From Pseudomonas viridiflava (lineage in GTDB: Bacteria; Pseudomonadota; Gammaproteobacteria; Pseudomonadales; Pseudomonadaceae), in NCBI RefSeq assembly GCF_900583165.1, contig NZ_UTKY01000083.1:25584-89583 (forward strand): a stretch of 64,000 nt of DNA, given 5' to 3'. The notes beneath the pieces are model-generated. The model made no database searches, was not told the origin of the DNA, and saw nothing but the letters and a program-made list of their open reading frames with translations. Shown here in pieces: positions 7,645 to 18,467 of the stretch. Position 1 is the first letter of the stretch. Each line of letters starts with the position of its first letter. The translations under genes and the position numbers were made by a program.

Positions 7645-8037
7645 TGCTGTCATCCTGATGGCGATGAGCCGAAGCGTAACGGTGGCTGCAACACGCTTGC
7701 TGTCAGCATTATCTGTTTATGCCAAAGAGCCGGAAGGCGGCGAAGAAGGGTGAGACCTCAATGCAGATGACGGCTTAGCAGCATTTACGGCGAGCGCCCG
7801 ACAGTCACATCGGGCTCCCGCCATGCGCGGTTACTGCGAGTGCCTTCAAGCGAGAGGGGGGGGGCGCAGTCGAGGACGTGTGCTGCGTGCTCAATGGCTT
7901 CACGCAGTGGAACCACTCTGATTGCTTCGATCCTAGTGTGGACGATTTGTGGACGGAAAGCGGTTTTCTGCGATTCTGGAAGGGAGATTTCTGATCGCCA
8001 GAAACGACAAAGGCCACGTAAAACGTGGCCTTGAAGT
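7645..8037. other. Intergenic stretch without a supportable gene, between effector locus and tRNA
   Basis: About 390 bases. It should contain the effector promoter (unrecognised). It also has a nine-G homopolymer (7856-7864), a small inverted repeat CCCGA/TCGGG (about 7797-7814), a direct repeat TGTGGACG (about 7957-7977) and the tRNA terminator at the right end. The minus-strand frame across 7785-8051 runs through the tRNA and terminator and shows no family resemblance, so I do not call it. The region may be the scar of an element that once entered at the tRNA. Confidence 0.6.
8009..8033 (-). terminator. Intrinsic terminator of the tRNA gene
   Basis: On the minus strand the stem AAGGCCACGT / ACGTGGCCTT encloses a TTT loop and is followed by TGTCGTTT. 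It lies five bases past the encoded CCA end of the tRNA. Confidence 0.75.
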
Positions 8038-8113
8038 TGGTGGGCCCACACGGACTTGAACCGTGGACCAAAGGATTATGAGTCCTCTGCTCTGACCAAC
8101 TGAGCTATAGGCC
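8038..8113 (-). tRNA. tRNA with CAU anticodon (tRNA-Ile2 likely, elongator tRNA-Met possible)
   Basis: A 76-base cloverleaf including an encoded CCA. The acceptor stem is GGGCCTA/TGGGCCC, the D-arm has AGCTCAGTTGGT, the anticodon loop is CTCATAA (anticodon CAU) and the T-arm has GGTTCAAGTCC. CAU can be elongator Met or the lysidine-modified minor isoleucine tRNA. C4-G69 and C5-G68 pairs in the acceptor stem are determinants for the TilS lysidine synthase in E. coli, which favours Ile2. The gene sits between the rmcA gene and the accessory effector locus, a usual place for integration. Confidence 0.92.
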
Positions 8114-8129
8114 CTTAACTGGACGCGGA

Positions 8130-11100
8130 TTATAGCGATGGTTTACCCGCTGTGCTATCCGAAAAATCCTCAATGCGCCTACGAAGGAAGGTAGCAGCAA
8201 AAACCTCGGGTGGCAGTGGCAGGCTGACGATGTAGCCTTGCATCTGTTGGCAGCCCTCTGCCGCCAGGAATGCCTGTTGTGCGGGGTTTTCCACGCCCTC
8301 GGCGATGATGGTGAATTGCATGCTGTGGCCCAGGGCGATGATGGCGCGCACGATGGCGGCGTCGTGGGGGTCGTCGGGCAGGCCGCGGACGAAGGATTGG
8401 TCGATCTTCAGGAAGTCCAGCGGCAGGCGTTTGAGGTAGCTGAGGGATGAATAGCCGGTGCCGAAGTCATCAATCGCCAATTGCACGCCCAGGCGTTTGA
8501 GTTGGTGCAGTACTTCCAGCGCTTCTTCGGCCTGGCTCATGATGAAATTTTCAGTGATCTCCAATTGCAGATGGCTGGGCTCCAGCTGGTAGTCGTGCAA
8601 TAGCTGCTCGATGCGCGCCAGCAGGTTGGGGTGACGCAATTGGGCGCCGGCGAGGTTGACCGAGAGGGTGCCAAAGTCGTCGAAGGTGCGTTGCCAGGCA
8701 TGCATTTGTTGGCAGGCTTGTTCCAGCACCCAGTCGCCAATCTGCAGGATCATGCCGTTCTCTTCGGCCAGGGCGATGAAGTGTTCGGGCGGCACGTCGC
8801 CGAAGGTGGGGTGGTGCCAGCGGATCAGCGCCTCGGCACCGATCAGCTCTTGGGTGACCAGGCTCAGTTTGGGTTGATAGCACAGGCTCAGTTCGTCGCG
8901 CTCGATGGCGCGGCGCAGTTCATGTTCCAGCGCCACGCGTTCGTTGGCCTGGGCGGTGAGGTCTTGGGTGTAGCATTCGACTCGGTTGCGCCCTTTGGCC
9001 TTGGAGCGGTACATCGCGGCGTCAGCGTTCTTGACCAGGGTGGCGACGTCGGTGCCGTCCTGGGGGTAGAGGCTGGTGCCGATGCTGGCGCTGATAAAGA
9101 ACTCATGTTCACCGGCCTGGAACGGCGGGGTGAAGCAGGCCAGCAGCTTGTTTGCCAGGTGTTCAGCGTCGCCTGCGTGTTGCAAGCCCGGGAGCAGGAT
9201 GATGAATTCGTCGCCACCCAGGCGCGCCACGGTGTCGATGTCGCGCAGTTGTTCTTTGAGGCGCACGGCGATGTCTTTAAGCAGCAGGTCGCCAATCGGA
9301 TGGCCGAGGCTATCGTTGATGTGTTTGAAACGGTCCAGGTCGAGAAACAGCACGGCGCCCTGTTTGCCGGTTTCCTGGTGGCCGTTGAGGGCCGATTGCA
9401 GGCGGCTTTCGAACAGGGTGCGGTTGGGCAGCCCGGTCAGCGGATCATGGTGCGCCTGGTAGTCGAGGCGAGCCTGGGCCAGCTTGAGGCTGGAGATGTC
9501 GGCGAATACCGCGACGAAGTGGGTGATCACTTGCTCGCGATTGCGCACGGCGCTGATGGTCAACCAACTGGGGTACAGCTCACCGTTCTTGCGCCGGTTG
9601 GATATCTCGCCCTGCCAGTGCCCGTGGGCCGTCAACTGATGCCACATCGCCGCGTAGAACGCGCTGTCATGCAGCCCAGACGCCAGCAGGCGCGGCGTGT
9701 GGCCGAGGGCTTCGGCTTCGCTGTAGCCAGTAATCTCGCTGAAGGCGCGGTTGACGGCGCTGATGTTCTGCCGGGTGTCGGTGATCAGCACGCCTTCGGC
9801 AGTGCTTTCAAATACGGTGGCGGCCTGTTGCAGTTTTTCTTGCATCAACTGGCGTTCGGTAATGTCCCGGGCGATGGTCAGCATGCAGTCGTCATCGCCA
9901 ATGGGCAGAGGGCGGCTGGACAGTTCACAGAGCCGGATCTGCCCATCACTGCGGCGGATATGGCAGATGAAGTCGCGAACGAAACCATCACGCTGCATCA
10001 GTTCCAACATGTGCTTGCGTTCGTTTAGGTCGACCCAGATGCCCAAGTCCAAAGTCGATTGGTCGAGGGAGGTTGCGCTGGTAAAGCCGGTTATACGGCT
10101 GAATCCATCGTTGACTTCTATCAACAGGCCGTCACGCTGGCGGCTCAACAACAACCCGTCCGGAGAGGCGTGGAAGGCCTTGGCGAATTTTTCTTCGGAG
10201 GTTTGCAGTTGCTGCTGGGTTTCTTTGAGTTGGGAGATATCCCGCACCACGACGACGATGGCTTCGACCGTGTCGAGCTGGAACGGCTCGGCGGAAATCA
10301 GGCCGGTAAAGGCCTGGCCATTGCTGCGTAGAAAACGCATCTCCAGATTGCGGATGCTGGACGTCTGCACCCGCTGCAATAAATCTGGACCGGTACCCTC
10401 GTCCCCCCAGATCTTCAGCTCAGTGCCGGTTTTGCCAACGACCTCTTGTGCGCTCAGGCCAACCTGATCCTCAAACGCCTTGTTGACCTCCAGCAGGCAG
10501 CCGTCGGAAAGCCGTGCGATCACCAAAATGTCGGGGCATTGCTGGAACACCGAGGCAAACTTCTGCTCGGACAGTTGCAGGGCTTCTTCCGTGCGCTTGG
10601 CTTCACTGATGTCGATCATCAGGCCCCGCAGCACAGGCTCATGGCCGTGCTCGATCAAGCTGACGATATCGCGTATCCACAAGCAACGGCCATCAGCGGT
10701 GATCACCCGGTAGTCGACGCTGTGGTCGCGATTGGCGCGGGTCTCGCGCATGCAAAAGGCTTCGGTGCGGGTGAGGTCGGCGGGGTGGATGATGTTGCGC
10801 CAAAACCCTGGGATCAGCCAATGGGCCCGGGGATAACCCAGCAGTTCTTCGGCGTGGGGTGATACGTAGCTGTAGGTGAAGTCGGTGACGTTGGATTCCC
10901 AGGCGATGGCGGACAGGCTCTCCACCAGTCCGCGATAGTGGTATTCGCTGCTGCGCAGTTCCTGTTCCAGGGCGACTCGGCGGGAAATTTCTGAGCTGAG
11001 GCGACGATTGATCCGAATCACGATGGCCAACACGGTGACCAACAGCAACACGGCGGGCAGGCCGTATAGCAGCAGGTCTGTCCAAAATGCGCGGTTATCG

Positions 11101-11873
11101 ATGAAGCTGCCGACCCAGTGTTTCTGAATGGCGTTGGTTTCTTCCGGGCTGAGATCGGCCAGGACCTTATCGAGTATGCCCACCAGCATCTTGTCATCAC
11201 GCGGCACGCCCATTGCCAATTGATAGCGATACGGCGTTTCGCCACTGACGTACAGGCCGTCCAACTTTAGTTCGCGCAGGCTCCAGACGCTGGAGGCCAA
11301 ATCGCTGACCACGGCGTCCACTTCGCCGGTTGCCAGGGCCTGTAGCGTTGAGCTGACATTGGGCATAGCTACTAGATTGAGATCAGGGTGGTGAGTGCGC
11401 AGCAACTCGTGAGGGGCGTAGTTCTCGACCACGGCGATTTTAAGGCCGTAAAGGTCTTTGAGGTTTCGCGGCCGTGGGCCACCTTCGTGGGCAAGAATGA
11501 CCATCGGGAAGTCAATGTAAGGGCGAGTGAACGCTAGGTAATTCTGCCGTTCGGGCGTCGACATGATGCTGGGGATAAGGTCGAGCTGGTTGGTGCGGGC
11601 GAGCTCCAGCACGGCCCCCCAGGTCGGTGGCTCAATCAGCTTGACCCTGACACCCAGGCGATCCTGAATGAGGCGCACATAATCGGCTGAAAGGCCTTGG
11701 TAGCGGCCACTTTCATCACGGTATTCGAAGGGTGGCCAAGACGCATCCACCCCCAGCCGCAGCTCCTGATGGTCCGACAGCCAGGCACGCTCATCATCAG
11801 AGAGAGTCAACGCGCCAGCCGTTGCGGTCCAGGTCAGCAGCGACAGCAGTAACACGGTCGGCAATCTGGGCAT
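8130..11873 (-). CDS. rmcA: RmcA-type bifunctional cyclic-di-GMP enzyme (periplasmic sensor, PAS, GGDEF, EAL)
   Basis: 1247 residues. In order: signal peptide (1-21), periplasmic solute-binding domain of the bacterial type 3 family (about 25-255), one membrane helix (about 266-288), a chain of four PAS domains (about 300-800), GGDEF domain with intact ARLGGDEFIILLPG, and EAL domain with intact GAEALIRW. Both catalytic motifs are complete, so it could make and degrade cyclic-di-GMP. In P. aeruginosa the protein of this length and layout next to rpoD is RmcA (PA0575), a redox- and amino-acid-responsive enzyme acting mainly as a phosphodiesterase. The order tRNA - this gene - rpoD supports orthology. 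It stands alone, separated from rpoD by a terminator. Confidence 0.86.
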   Translation of the reverse strand: MPRLPTVLLLSLLTWTATAGALTLSDDERAWLSDHQELRLGVDASWPPFEYRDESGRYQGLSADYVRLIQDRLGVRVKLIEPPTWGAVLELARTNQLDLIPSIMSTPERQNYLAFTRPYIDFPMVILAHEGGPRPRNLKDLYGLKIAVVENYAPHELLRTHHPDLNLVAMPNVSSTLQALATGEVDAVVSDLASSVWSLRELKLDGLYVSGETPYRYQLAMGVPRDDKMLVGILDKVLADLSPEETNAIQKHWVGSFIDNRAFWTDLLLYGLPAVLLLVTVLAIVIRINRRLSSEISRRVALEQELRSSEYHYRGLVESLSAIAWESNVTDFTYSYVSPHAEELLGYPRAHWLIPGFWRNIIHPADLTRTEAFCMRETRANRDHSVDYRVITADGRCLWIRDIVSLIEHGHEPVLRGLMIDISEAKRTEEALQLSEQKFASVFQQCPDILVIARLSDGCLLEVNKAFEDQVGLSAQEVVGKTGTELKIWGDEGTGPDLLQRVQTSSIRNLEMRFLRSNGQAFTGLISAEPFQLDTVEAIVVVVRDISQLKETQQQLQTSEEKFAKAFHASPDGLLLSRQRDGLLIEVNDGFSRITGFTSATSLDQSTLDLGIWVDLNERKHMLELMQRDGFVRDFICHIRRSDGQIRLCELSSRPLPIGDDDCMLTIARDITERQLMQEKLQQAATVFESTAEGVLITDTRQNISAVNRAFSEITGYSEAEALGHTPRLLASGLHDSAFYAAMWHQLTAHGHWQGEISNRRKNGELYPSWLTISAVRNREQVITHFVAVFADISSLKLAQARLDYQAHHDPLTGLPNRTLFESRLQSALNGHQETGKQGAVLFLDLDRFKHINDSLGHPIGDLLLKDIAVRLKEQLRDIDTVARLGGDEFIILLPGLQHAGDAEHLANKLLACFTPPFQAGEHEFFISASIGTSLYPQDGTDVATLVKNADAAMYRSKAKGRNRVECYTQDLTAQANERVALEHELRRAIERDELSLCYQPKLSLVTQELIGAEALIRWHHPTFGDVPPEHFIALAEENGMILQIGDWVLEQACQQMHAWQRTFDDFGTLSVNLAGAQLRHPNLLARIEQLLHDYQLEPSHLQLEITENFIMSQAEEALEVLHQLKRLGVQLAIDDFGTGYSSLSYLKRLPLDFLKIDQSFVRGLPDDPHDAAIVRAIIALGHSMQFTIIAEGVENPAQQAFLAAEGCQQMQGYIVSLPLPPEVFAATFLRRRIEDFSDSTAGKPSL

Positions 11874-11978
11874 AACGGTCTCGTTATGGCACGGGGAATG
11901 GTTCGAGTGTAGACGGGCATTGCGGGGGGAGGGGTATTGCGGGGAGGTTTATCTATAGAAAGCCGTCTATAGAAAGCA

Positions 11979-12003
11979 AAACCCCCGGCCTGGGCCGGGG
12001 GTT
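11979..12003 (-). terminator. Intrinsic terminator of rpoD
   Basis: A GC-rich stem of ACCCCCGGCC and GGCCGGGGGT followed on the minus strand by TTTTGC. It lies six bases after the rpoD stop and separates the sigma factor operon from the rmcA gene. Confidence 0.88.
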
Positions 12004-12009
12004 CTGTTA

Positions 12010-13860
<1,851 letters not shown>

Positions 13861-13927
13861 AACACCCTATCCACTGAAGGTCTTGGCGGGCAAAAAACAA
13901 GCCGAGGATTATACCCGAGCTATGACC

Positions 13928-15901
13928 TCACACGCCAGCTGAGGTCGGGTTTGATGCGGAAACATTCTGTTTTAAGAGGTCGCGCATCTGTTTTGCTATC
14001 TGAATTTGCTCTTCAGCCGTTAATCCCGGCTGCCTTGCTCTCTTGATTAGCTCATCGAGGGTCTGCGTGTGCTGACCCGCAGATAACCTAGTAATGGTGT
14101 CTAAAAACTGTTGTTCAAGGTTATCGCCGTCAATTAGCCACTCCTTTTCTGCGAGTGCTTTCAACAAGCGGCCTTGTTCGGTGCCGTGCCAACGAGCCAT
14201 TAGCTGAATAGAGTTTAGCTTAGGATTTTTCTGCACGGCTTCGATCAGGGCGATCAGCACCTGTGCATAGGTATTGCTCTCGTTGGCAAAATGATCGGCA
14301 CTTTCAACCTTGCCGGCCAATTGCGGGTGGTGGATCAGCGTGCGCAACGCAATCAGCGTTGGCGCTTCCACGGCCACCGGTGTACGGGGTGCATAGGCTT
14401 CGTCGCGGTCGCCGCGCTTGCCATTCTTGCTCCAGGGTTTCTTGTCCCATTGCTTGCCGCCGGCGCCGGGTTTCTTCGGTGTCCACTCTTGCTGGGGCGC
14501 GTAGGCCTCCTGCGGTTGGTGGAAGTCGGAATAGTCCGGCATGGCGTCGTAATCCATGCCTGGGTCGTAGGTCGGTGGCGGCGCATCCTGCGGTGCGCTG
14601 TGCACCAGCTGGCTGACGGCTTCGCCACTCAGGCCGGTAATTTCCAGCAAGCGCTGACGCATCAGGGTGCGCAGGTTGGCGCCCGGCACTTTGTCGATCA
14701 GTGGCGCCGCGAGGGTGGCCATATGGGCCTTGCCTTCGAGGGAGCGCGGGTCGGCTTCTTCGGTCAGTTGCTGGAAAAAATAATCGGCCAGCGGCTGTGC
14801 GTGTTGATTGATGCGCGCACGGAACGCGTCGGTGCCTTCGGAGCGCACCAGGGTGTCTGGGTCTTCGCCTTCTGGCAGGAACAAGAAGCGCGCACGCCGG
14901 CCATCCTGCAGGCTCGACAACGTGGCTTCGAGGGCGCGCCATGCGGCATTGCGGCCGGCTTGGTCGCCGTCGAAGCAGAACAACACGCTCGGCACCACGC
15001 GAAACAGGCGCTTCAAGTGCTCTTCGCTGGTGGCCGTGCCCAGGGTGGCAACAGCGTTGCGCAAGCCTTGTTGAGCGAGCGCGATCACGTCCATATAACC
15101 TTCAACCACGATGATTTCATCGAGGTTGCGGTTGTTCTTGCGTGCTTCGAACAGCCCGTAAAGCTCCTGGCCCTTGTGGAATACCGGGGTTTCGGGGGAG
15201 TTCAGGTACTTAGGTTTATCGTCCCCCAGCACGCGGCCACCAAAAGCGATGATGCGCCCGCGGCTGTCGCGGATCGGGAACATCACGCGGTCGCGAAAGC
15301 GGTCGTAGCGCTTGCCTGTCTCGGCGTTTTCCACCAGTAGGCCGGCGTCGATCATGGCTTTTTGCTGCAGGGTGTCGCTGCTCAGGTGCTTGTAGAGGTT
15401 ATCCCAGCCAGGCGGCGCGAAGCCGAGGCCGAAGTCGCGGGCGATTTCGCCGGTGAGGCCGCGACCCTTGAGGTACTCGACGGCGGCTTTACGCTGCGGA
15501 TGGCTTTTAAGCGCCTGACGGTAAAAGTCGGCAGCGGCCGTCAGCAGCGGGTACAGCGGCGAATCGGTGGGCTGTCGCGGTTTGTGCGGGCGGCCACTTT
15601 CTTCGCGGGGGATTTCCATGCCGGCGGCTTTGGCGAGGTCTTCGACAGCCTGGGGGAAGTCCAGGTTATCGTGGTCCATCAGGAAGCCGAGGGCATTGCC
15701 GCCCGCGCCGCAGCCGAAGCAGTAGTAGAACTGCTTGTCGGGGCTAACGCTAAATGACGGGGTTTTTTCTTTGTGGAACGGGCAGCAGGCGGTGTAGTTC
15801 TTGCCGGCTTTTTTCAGTTGCACGCGCGAGCTGACAACATCGACGATGTCGGTGCGGTTCAGAAGGTCGTCAATAAAGCTCTGGGGAATTAGCCCGGCCA
15901 T
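13928..15901 (-). CDS. dnaG: DNA primase DnaG
   Basis: 657 residues. The N-terminal zinc-binding domain has ligands Cys40, His43, Cys61 and Cys64 (CPFHKEKTPSF and YYCFGCGAGG). The TOPRIM catalytic core includes IVVEGYMDVIAL and CFDGDQAGRNAA, and the C-terminal helicase-binding domain ends the protein. A proline- and glycine-rich linker (about 450-500) with several charged repeats joins core and tail. It makes RNA primers for replication with DnaB. The gene is the middle of the rpsU-dnaG-rpoD group; an unusually long spacer of 445 bases lies before it. Confidence 0.97.
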   Translation of the reverse strand: MAGLIPQSFIDDLLNRTDIVDVVSSRVQLKKAGKNYTACCPFHKEKTPSFSVSPDKQFYYCFGCGAGGNALGFLMDHDNLDFPQAVEDLAKAAGMEIPREESGRPHKPRQPTDSPLYPLLTAAADFYRQALKSHPQRKAAVEYLKGRGLTGEIARDFGLGFAPPGWDNLYKHLSSDTLQQKAMIDAGLLVENAETGKRYDRFRDRVMFPIRDSRGRIIAFGGRVLGDDKPKYLNSPETPVFHKGQELYGLFEARKNNRNLDEIIVVEGYMDVIALAQQGLRNAVATLGTATSEEHLKRLFRVVPSVLFCFDGDQAGRNAAWRALEATLSSLQDGRRARFLFLPEGEDPDTLVRSEGTDAFRARINQHAQPLADYFFQQLTEEADPRSLEGKAHMATLAAPLIDKVPGANLRTLMRQRLLEITGLSGEAVSQLVHSAPQDAPPPTYDPGMDYDAMPDYSDFHQPQEAYAPQQEWTPKKPGAGGKQWDKKPWSKNGKRGDRDEAYAPRTPVAVEAPTLIALRTLIHHPQLAGKVESADHFANESNTYAQVLIALIEAVQKNPKLNSIQLMARWHGTEQGRLLKALAEKEWLIDGDNLEQQFLDTITRLSAGQHTQTLDELIKRARQPGLTAEEQIQIAKQMRDLLKQNVSASNPTSAGV

Positions 15902-16346
15902 GGCGTTCTCGTCATCACTGCGTGTAAATGAGGGCCCGCAAAGTATTCAAGCGCAGGTGTCGTGCGGCTCGACCTTCAATTGTCTGCATAGGCTGCATGG
16001 AAGTGTATCTGCCGAACATTCACTGACGGTAGTTTCTGATCAGTCTTTGGCGTAGAAATGTCGCCCTGGCATCCGGTCTTGGCCAATGGTAGGCCTCGGA
16101 AGCTCAATCTCGGGCACAGCCGACCTGTTGATCGCCTGTCTGTTGAATAAGTGTGCTCGTCAGTAGCCTTGTTAGACTCGTCAGAAGAGACGTGCACCGC
16201 TGGCAGAAGAGCCAGTCCTGACGTGTGAAGCAGTTGTCTCGGTCGCGTGTGCGGCGTCAACAGTGAAGCATCAAGCGATATCCGCAAATGCCAACAGCCC
16301 GGCTGAGGGCCGGGCTTGGCAGAAGCTTGCTACGAACGTCTGTGTA
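15902..16346. other. Long spacer between rpsU and dnaG
   Basis: 445 bases without a supportable gene. Its right end holds the rpsU terminator hairpin. A minus-strand frame at 15976-16287 has no recognisable similarity and no good ribosome site. The space must contain a promoter for dnaG-rpoD if the rpsU hairpin is effective, but I could not pick out a convincing -35/-10 pair. Confidence 0.6.
16290..16320 (-). terminator. Probable terminator or attenuator after rpsU
   Basis: A nested hairpin: inner stem GCCCGGC/GCCGGGC and outer stem GCCAA/TTGGC, 26 bases past the rpsU stop. The following T-tract is weak (ATTTG), so read-through into dnaG is possible, as known for the terminator between rpsU and dnaG in E. 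coli. Confidence 0.6.
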
Positions 16347-16562
16347 TTAGTACAGACGAACGGCGCGGCGCTGTTCGCGCTGAACTTTCTTCGCGTGACG
16401 CTTAACAGCGGCTGCTGCTTTGCGCTTACGCTCAGAAGTTGGCTTCTCGTAAAATTCGCGGCTACGAACTTCAGCCAGTACACCGGCTTTTTCGCAGGAG
16501 CGCTTGAAACGACGCAGAGCTACGTCGAAGGGTTCGTTCTCTTTAACTTTGACGGCTGGCAT
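16347..16562 (-). CDS. rpsU: 30S ribosomal protein bS21
   Basis: 71 residues, the usual size, starting [20 protein letters not shown] and ending with the arginine/lysine-rich tail [15 protein letters not shown]. bS21 joins the small subunit late, near the anti-Shine-Dalgarno region, and helps initiation. It is the first gene of the rpsU-dnaG-rpoD set and diverges from tsaD across a 202-base promoter region. Confidence 0.97.
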
Positions 16563-16764
16563 CCAGAGCTACCTTCTTTCATTACCGGGATCAACGTTCT
16601 CGTCGCAAGAAATTCGCGGCTGAGGTCGTCGGTTTTTAAGGGTTGCGGATGTTAACCCCTCATTGACCGGAATGCAAAGCCTCTGATCGAAAACCGCTAG
16701 TCGGGAGGGGGAGCGGCGACTATTATGCGCGCCTTCGAATCTAGCCTCTACAAGGCGCAAACCC

Positions 16765-17790
16765 ATGCTAGTACTGGGACTTGAAACCTCCTGCGACGAA
16801 ACCGGTGTCGCACTTTACGACAGTGAACGCGGGCTCCTGGCCGATGCACTGTTCAGTCAGATCGACCTGCACCGTGCTTATGGCGGTGTCGTGCCGGAGC
16901 TGGCCAGCCGTGATCACGTCAAACGCATGCTGCCCCTGATTCGCCAGGTGTTGGATGAGGCCGGCTGCGTGCCGACCGAGATTGACGCGATTGCCTACAC
17001 CGCAGGCCCCGGATTGGTTGGAGCCCTGCTGGTTGGGGCTTCTTGCGCTCAGGCGCTGGCATTTGCCTGGGGCATTCCGGCCCTCGGTGTGCACCACATG
17101 GAAGGCCATTTATTGGCCCCTATGCTGGAAAAAACACCGCCCGAGTTCCCGTTCGTCGCTTTGTTGGTTTCGGGCGGCCATACGCAACTGGTTCAGGTAG
17201 ATGGCATCGGCCAATACACCCTATTGGGTGAATCCCTGGACGACGCCGCCGGCGAAGCGTTCGACAAGACCGCGAAGATGATGGGCCTCAATTATCCCGG
17301 CGGTCCGGAAATCGCCCGCCTTGCCGAAAAGGGCGTGGCCGGTCGCTTCACGTTCCCGCGTCCGATGTGTGATCGCCCGGGCCTGATGTTCAGCTTCAGC
17401 GGTTTGAAAACCTCTGCGTTGAACACGTGGCAGAACAGCGTCAGCGCCGGGGACGACAGTGAGCAAGCCCGTTGCGACATCGCACTGGCGTTCCAGCAAG
17501 CCGTGGTGGAGACTTTGACCATCAAGTGCAAGCGGGCCCTGAAACAGGCAGGTATGAAGCGTCTGGTGATCGCCGGCGGCGTCAGCGCCAACAAGGCGTT
17601 GCGCACTTCGCTGGAGAAAATGCTCGGCGACATGAAGGGCGATGTGTTCTACGCACGCCCCGAATTTTGCACCGACAATGGCGCAATGATCGCCTATGCG
17701 GGCTGCCAGCGCTTACAGGCGGGTCAGCACGAAAGCCTGGCGATCAGCGTACAGGCGCGCTGGCCGATGGAGCAGTTGTCGCCCTTGTAA
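16765..17790 (+). CDS. tsaD: tRNA N6-threonylcarbamoyladenosine transferase subunit TsaD
   Basis: 341 residues of the ASKHA (Kae1/Gcp) fold. The start LVLGLETSCDETGVALYD contains the phosphate-binding loop; the metal-binding motif HMEGH is at residues 111-115 with a later Asp (TDNGAMIAYAG); SGGHTQLV is also present. With TsaB, TsaC and TsaE it makes t6A37 on ANN-decoding tRNAs. The gene diverges from rpsU and a TATTAT box at about 16721 could be its -10 element. Length and motifs are standard. Confidence 0.97.
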   Translation: MLVLGLETSCDETGVALYDSERGLLADALFSQIDLHRAYGGVVPELASRDHVKRMLPLIRQVLDEAGCVPTEIDAIAYTAGPGLVGALLVGASCAQALAFAWGIPALGVHHMEGHLLAPMLEKTPPEFPFVALLVSGGHTQLVQVDGIGQYTLLGESLDDAAGEAFDKTAKMMGLNYPGGPEIARLAEKGVAGRFTFPRPMCDRPGLMFSFSGLKTSALNTWQNSVSAGDDSEQARCDIALAFQQAVVETLTIKCKRALKQAGMKRLVIAGGVSANKALRTSLEKMLGDMKGDVFYARPEFCTDNGAMIAYAGCQRLQAGQHESLAISVQARWPMEQLSPL

Positions 17791-17823
17791 GGGTGTAACG
17801 TGAGCCGGGCTCATCGAACGTAT

Positions 17824-18393
17824 TTAAAAATGCCGTTCGCGCCCGGCAAACAGGTCGCGTAAATTGCCGCGATGGCGCCAGACGATCAGCAGTGTCAACA
17901 CGCTCATCGGCAACAGCGCCGCCGGCTCCTGCCAGGCCAGCAATGGCAGGGTCAGTGGGGTGGCGATCAACGCGGCGAGTGAGCTGGTGCGGGTCAGGTA
18001 GAACGTCAACAGCCAGGCGAGTACGGCCAGCAGCGCTGCGGGTGGGTAGATCCCCAGCAGCATGCCGGCCGCCGTAGCGACACCCTTGCCGCCGCGAAAG
18101 CGGAAGTACAAGGGGAACAAGTGGCCGAGGACGGCGCACACGCCAACCCAGGCCTGTTGTTGCAGGGTAAGGCCGGCGAGGCTGGCGATCAGCACGGGCA
18201 AAAGGCCCTTGCACACATCACCCAGCAGCGTCAGTACGGCAAGTTTCTTGCCGGCCAGGCGCAACATATTGGTGGCGCCGGCATTGCCTGAACCACTCAT
18301 TCGCGGGTCGGGGTTTCCCGTCAGGCGGCTGAGCAAAATGGCGAAGGACAGCGAGCCGAGCAGGTAGGCGAGAGTCGCCAGTAACCAAAACAT
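17824..18393 (-). CDS. plsY: Glycerol-3-phosphate acyltransferase PlsY
   Basis: 189 residues with five predicted membrane helices and the three PlsY cytoplasmic motifs: GSGNAGATNMLR, the RFRGGKGVATAAGM stretch, and the C-terminal WRHRGNLRDLFAGRE. It transfers acyl groups from acyl-phosphate to glycerol-3-phosphate in the inner membrane, the first step of phospholipid synthesis. It converges with tsaD and diverges from folB. The tsaD-plsY-folB-folK-cca order is common in Pseudomonas. Confidence 0.95.
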   Translation of the reverse strand: MFWLLATLAYLLGSLSFAILLSRLTGNPDPRMSGSGNAGATNMLRLAGKKLAVLTLLGDVCKGLLPVLIASLAGLTLQQQAWVGVCAVLGHLFPLYFRFRGGKGVATAAGMLLGIYPPAALLAVLAWLLTFYLTRTSSLAALIATPLTLPLLAWQEPAALLPMSVLTLLIVWRHRGNLRDLFAGRERHF

Positions 18394-18467
18394 GCTAACT
18401 ATTCCGGGCGAGGACGCCCTGATTCTAACGGGGCATCGCGCCCTTGTCGTGCTGCGGAGAAGAGTGC

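Noticed and set aside
7785..8051. Minus-strand frame of 88 codons crossing the tRNA 3' end and its terminator
   Set aside because: It is the translation of a tRNA and hairpin; start lies inside the tRNA, so an integrase or hypothetical gene is not supported.
8631..10028. 465-codon open frame opposite the rmcA gene
   Set aside because: Antisense of the GGDEF/EAL and PAS domains; no independent support.
15976..16287. 103-codon minus-strand frame in the rpsU-dnaG spacer
   Set aside because: No ribosome site, no similarity, composition unlike neighbouring coding DNA.
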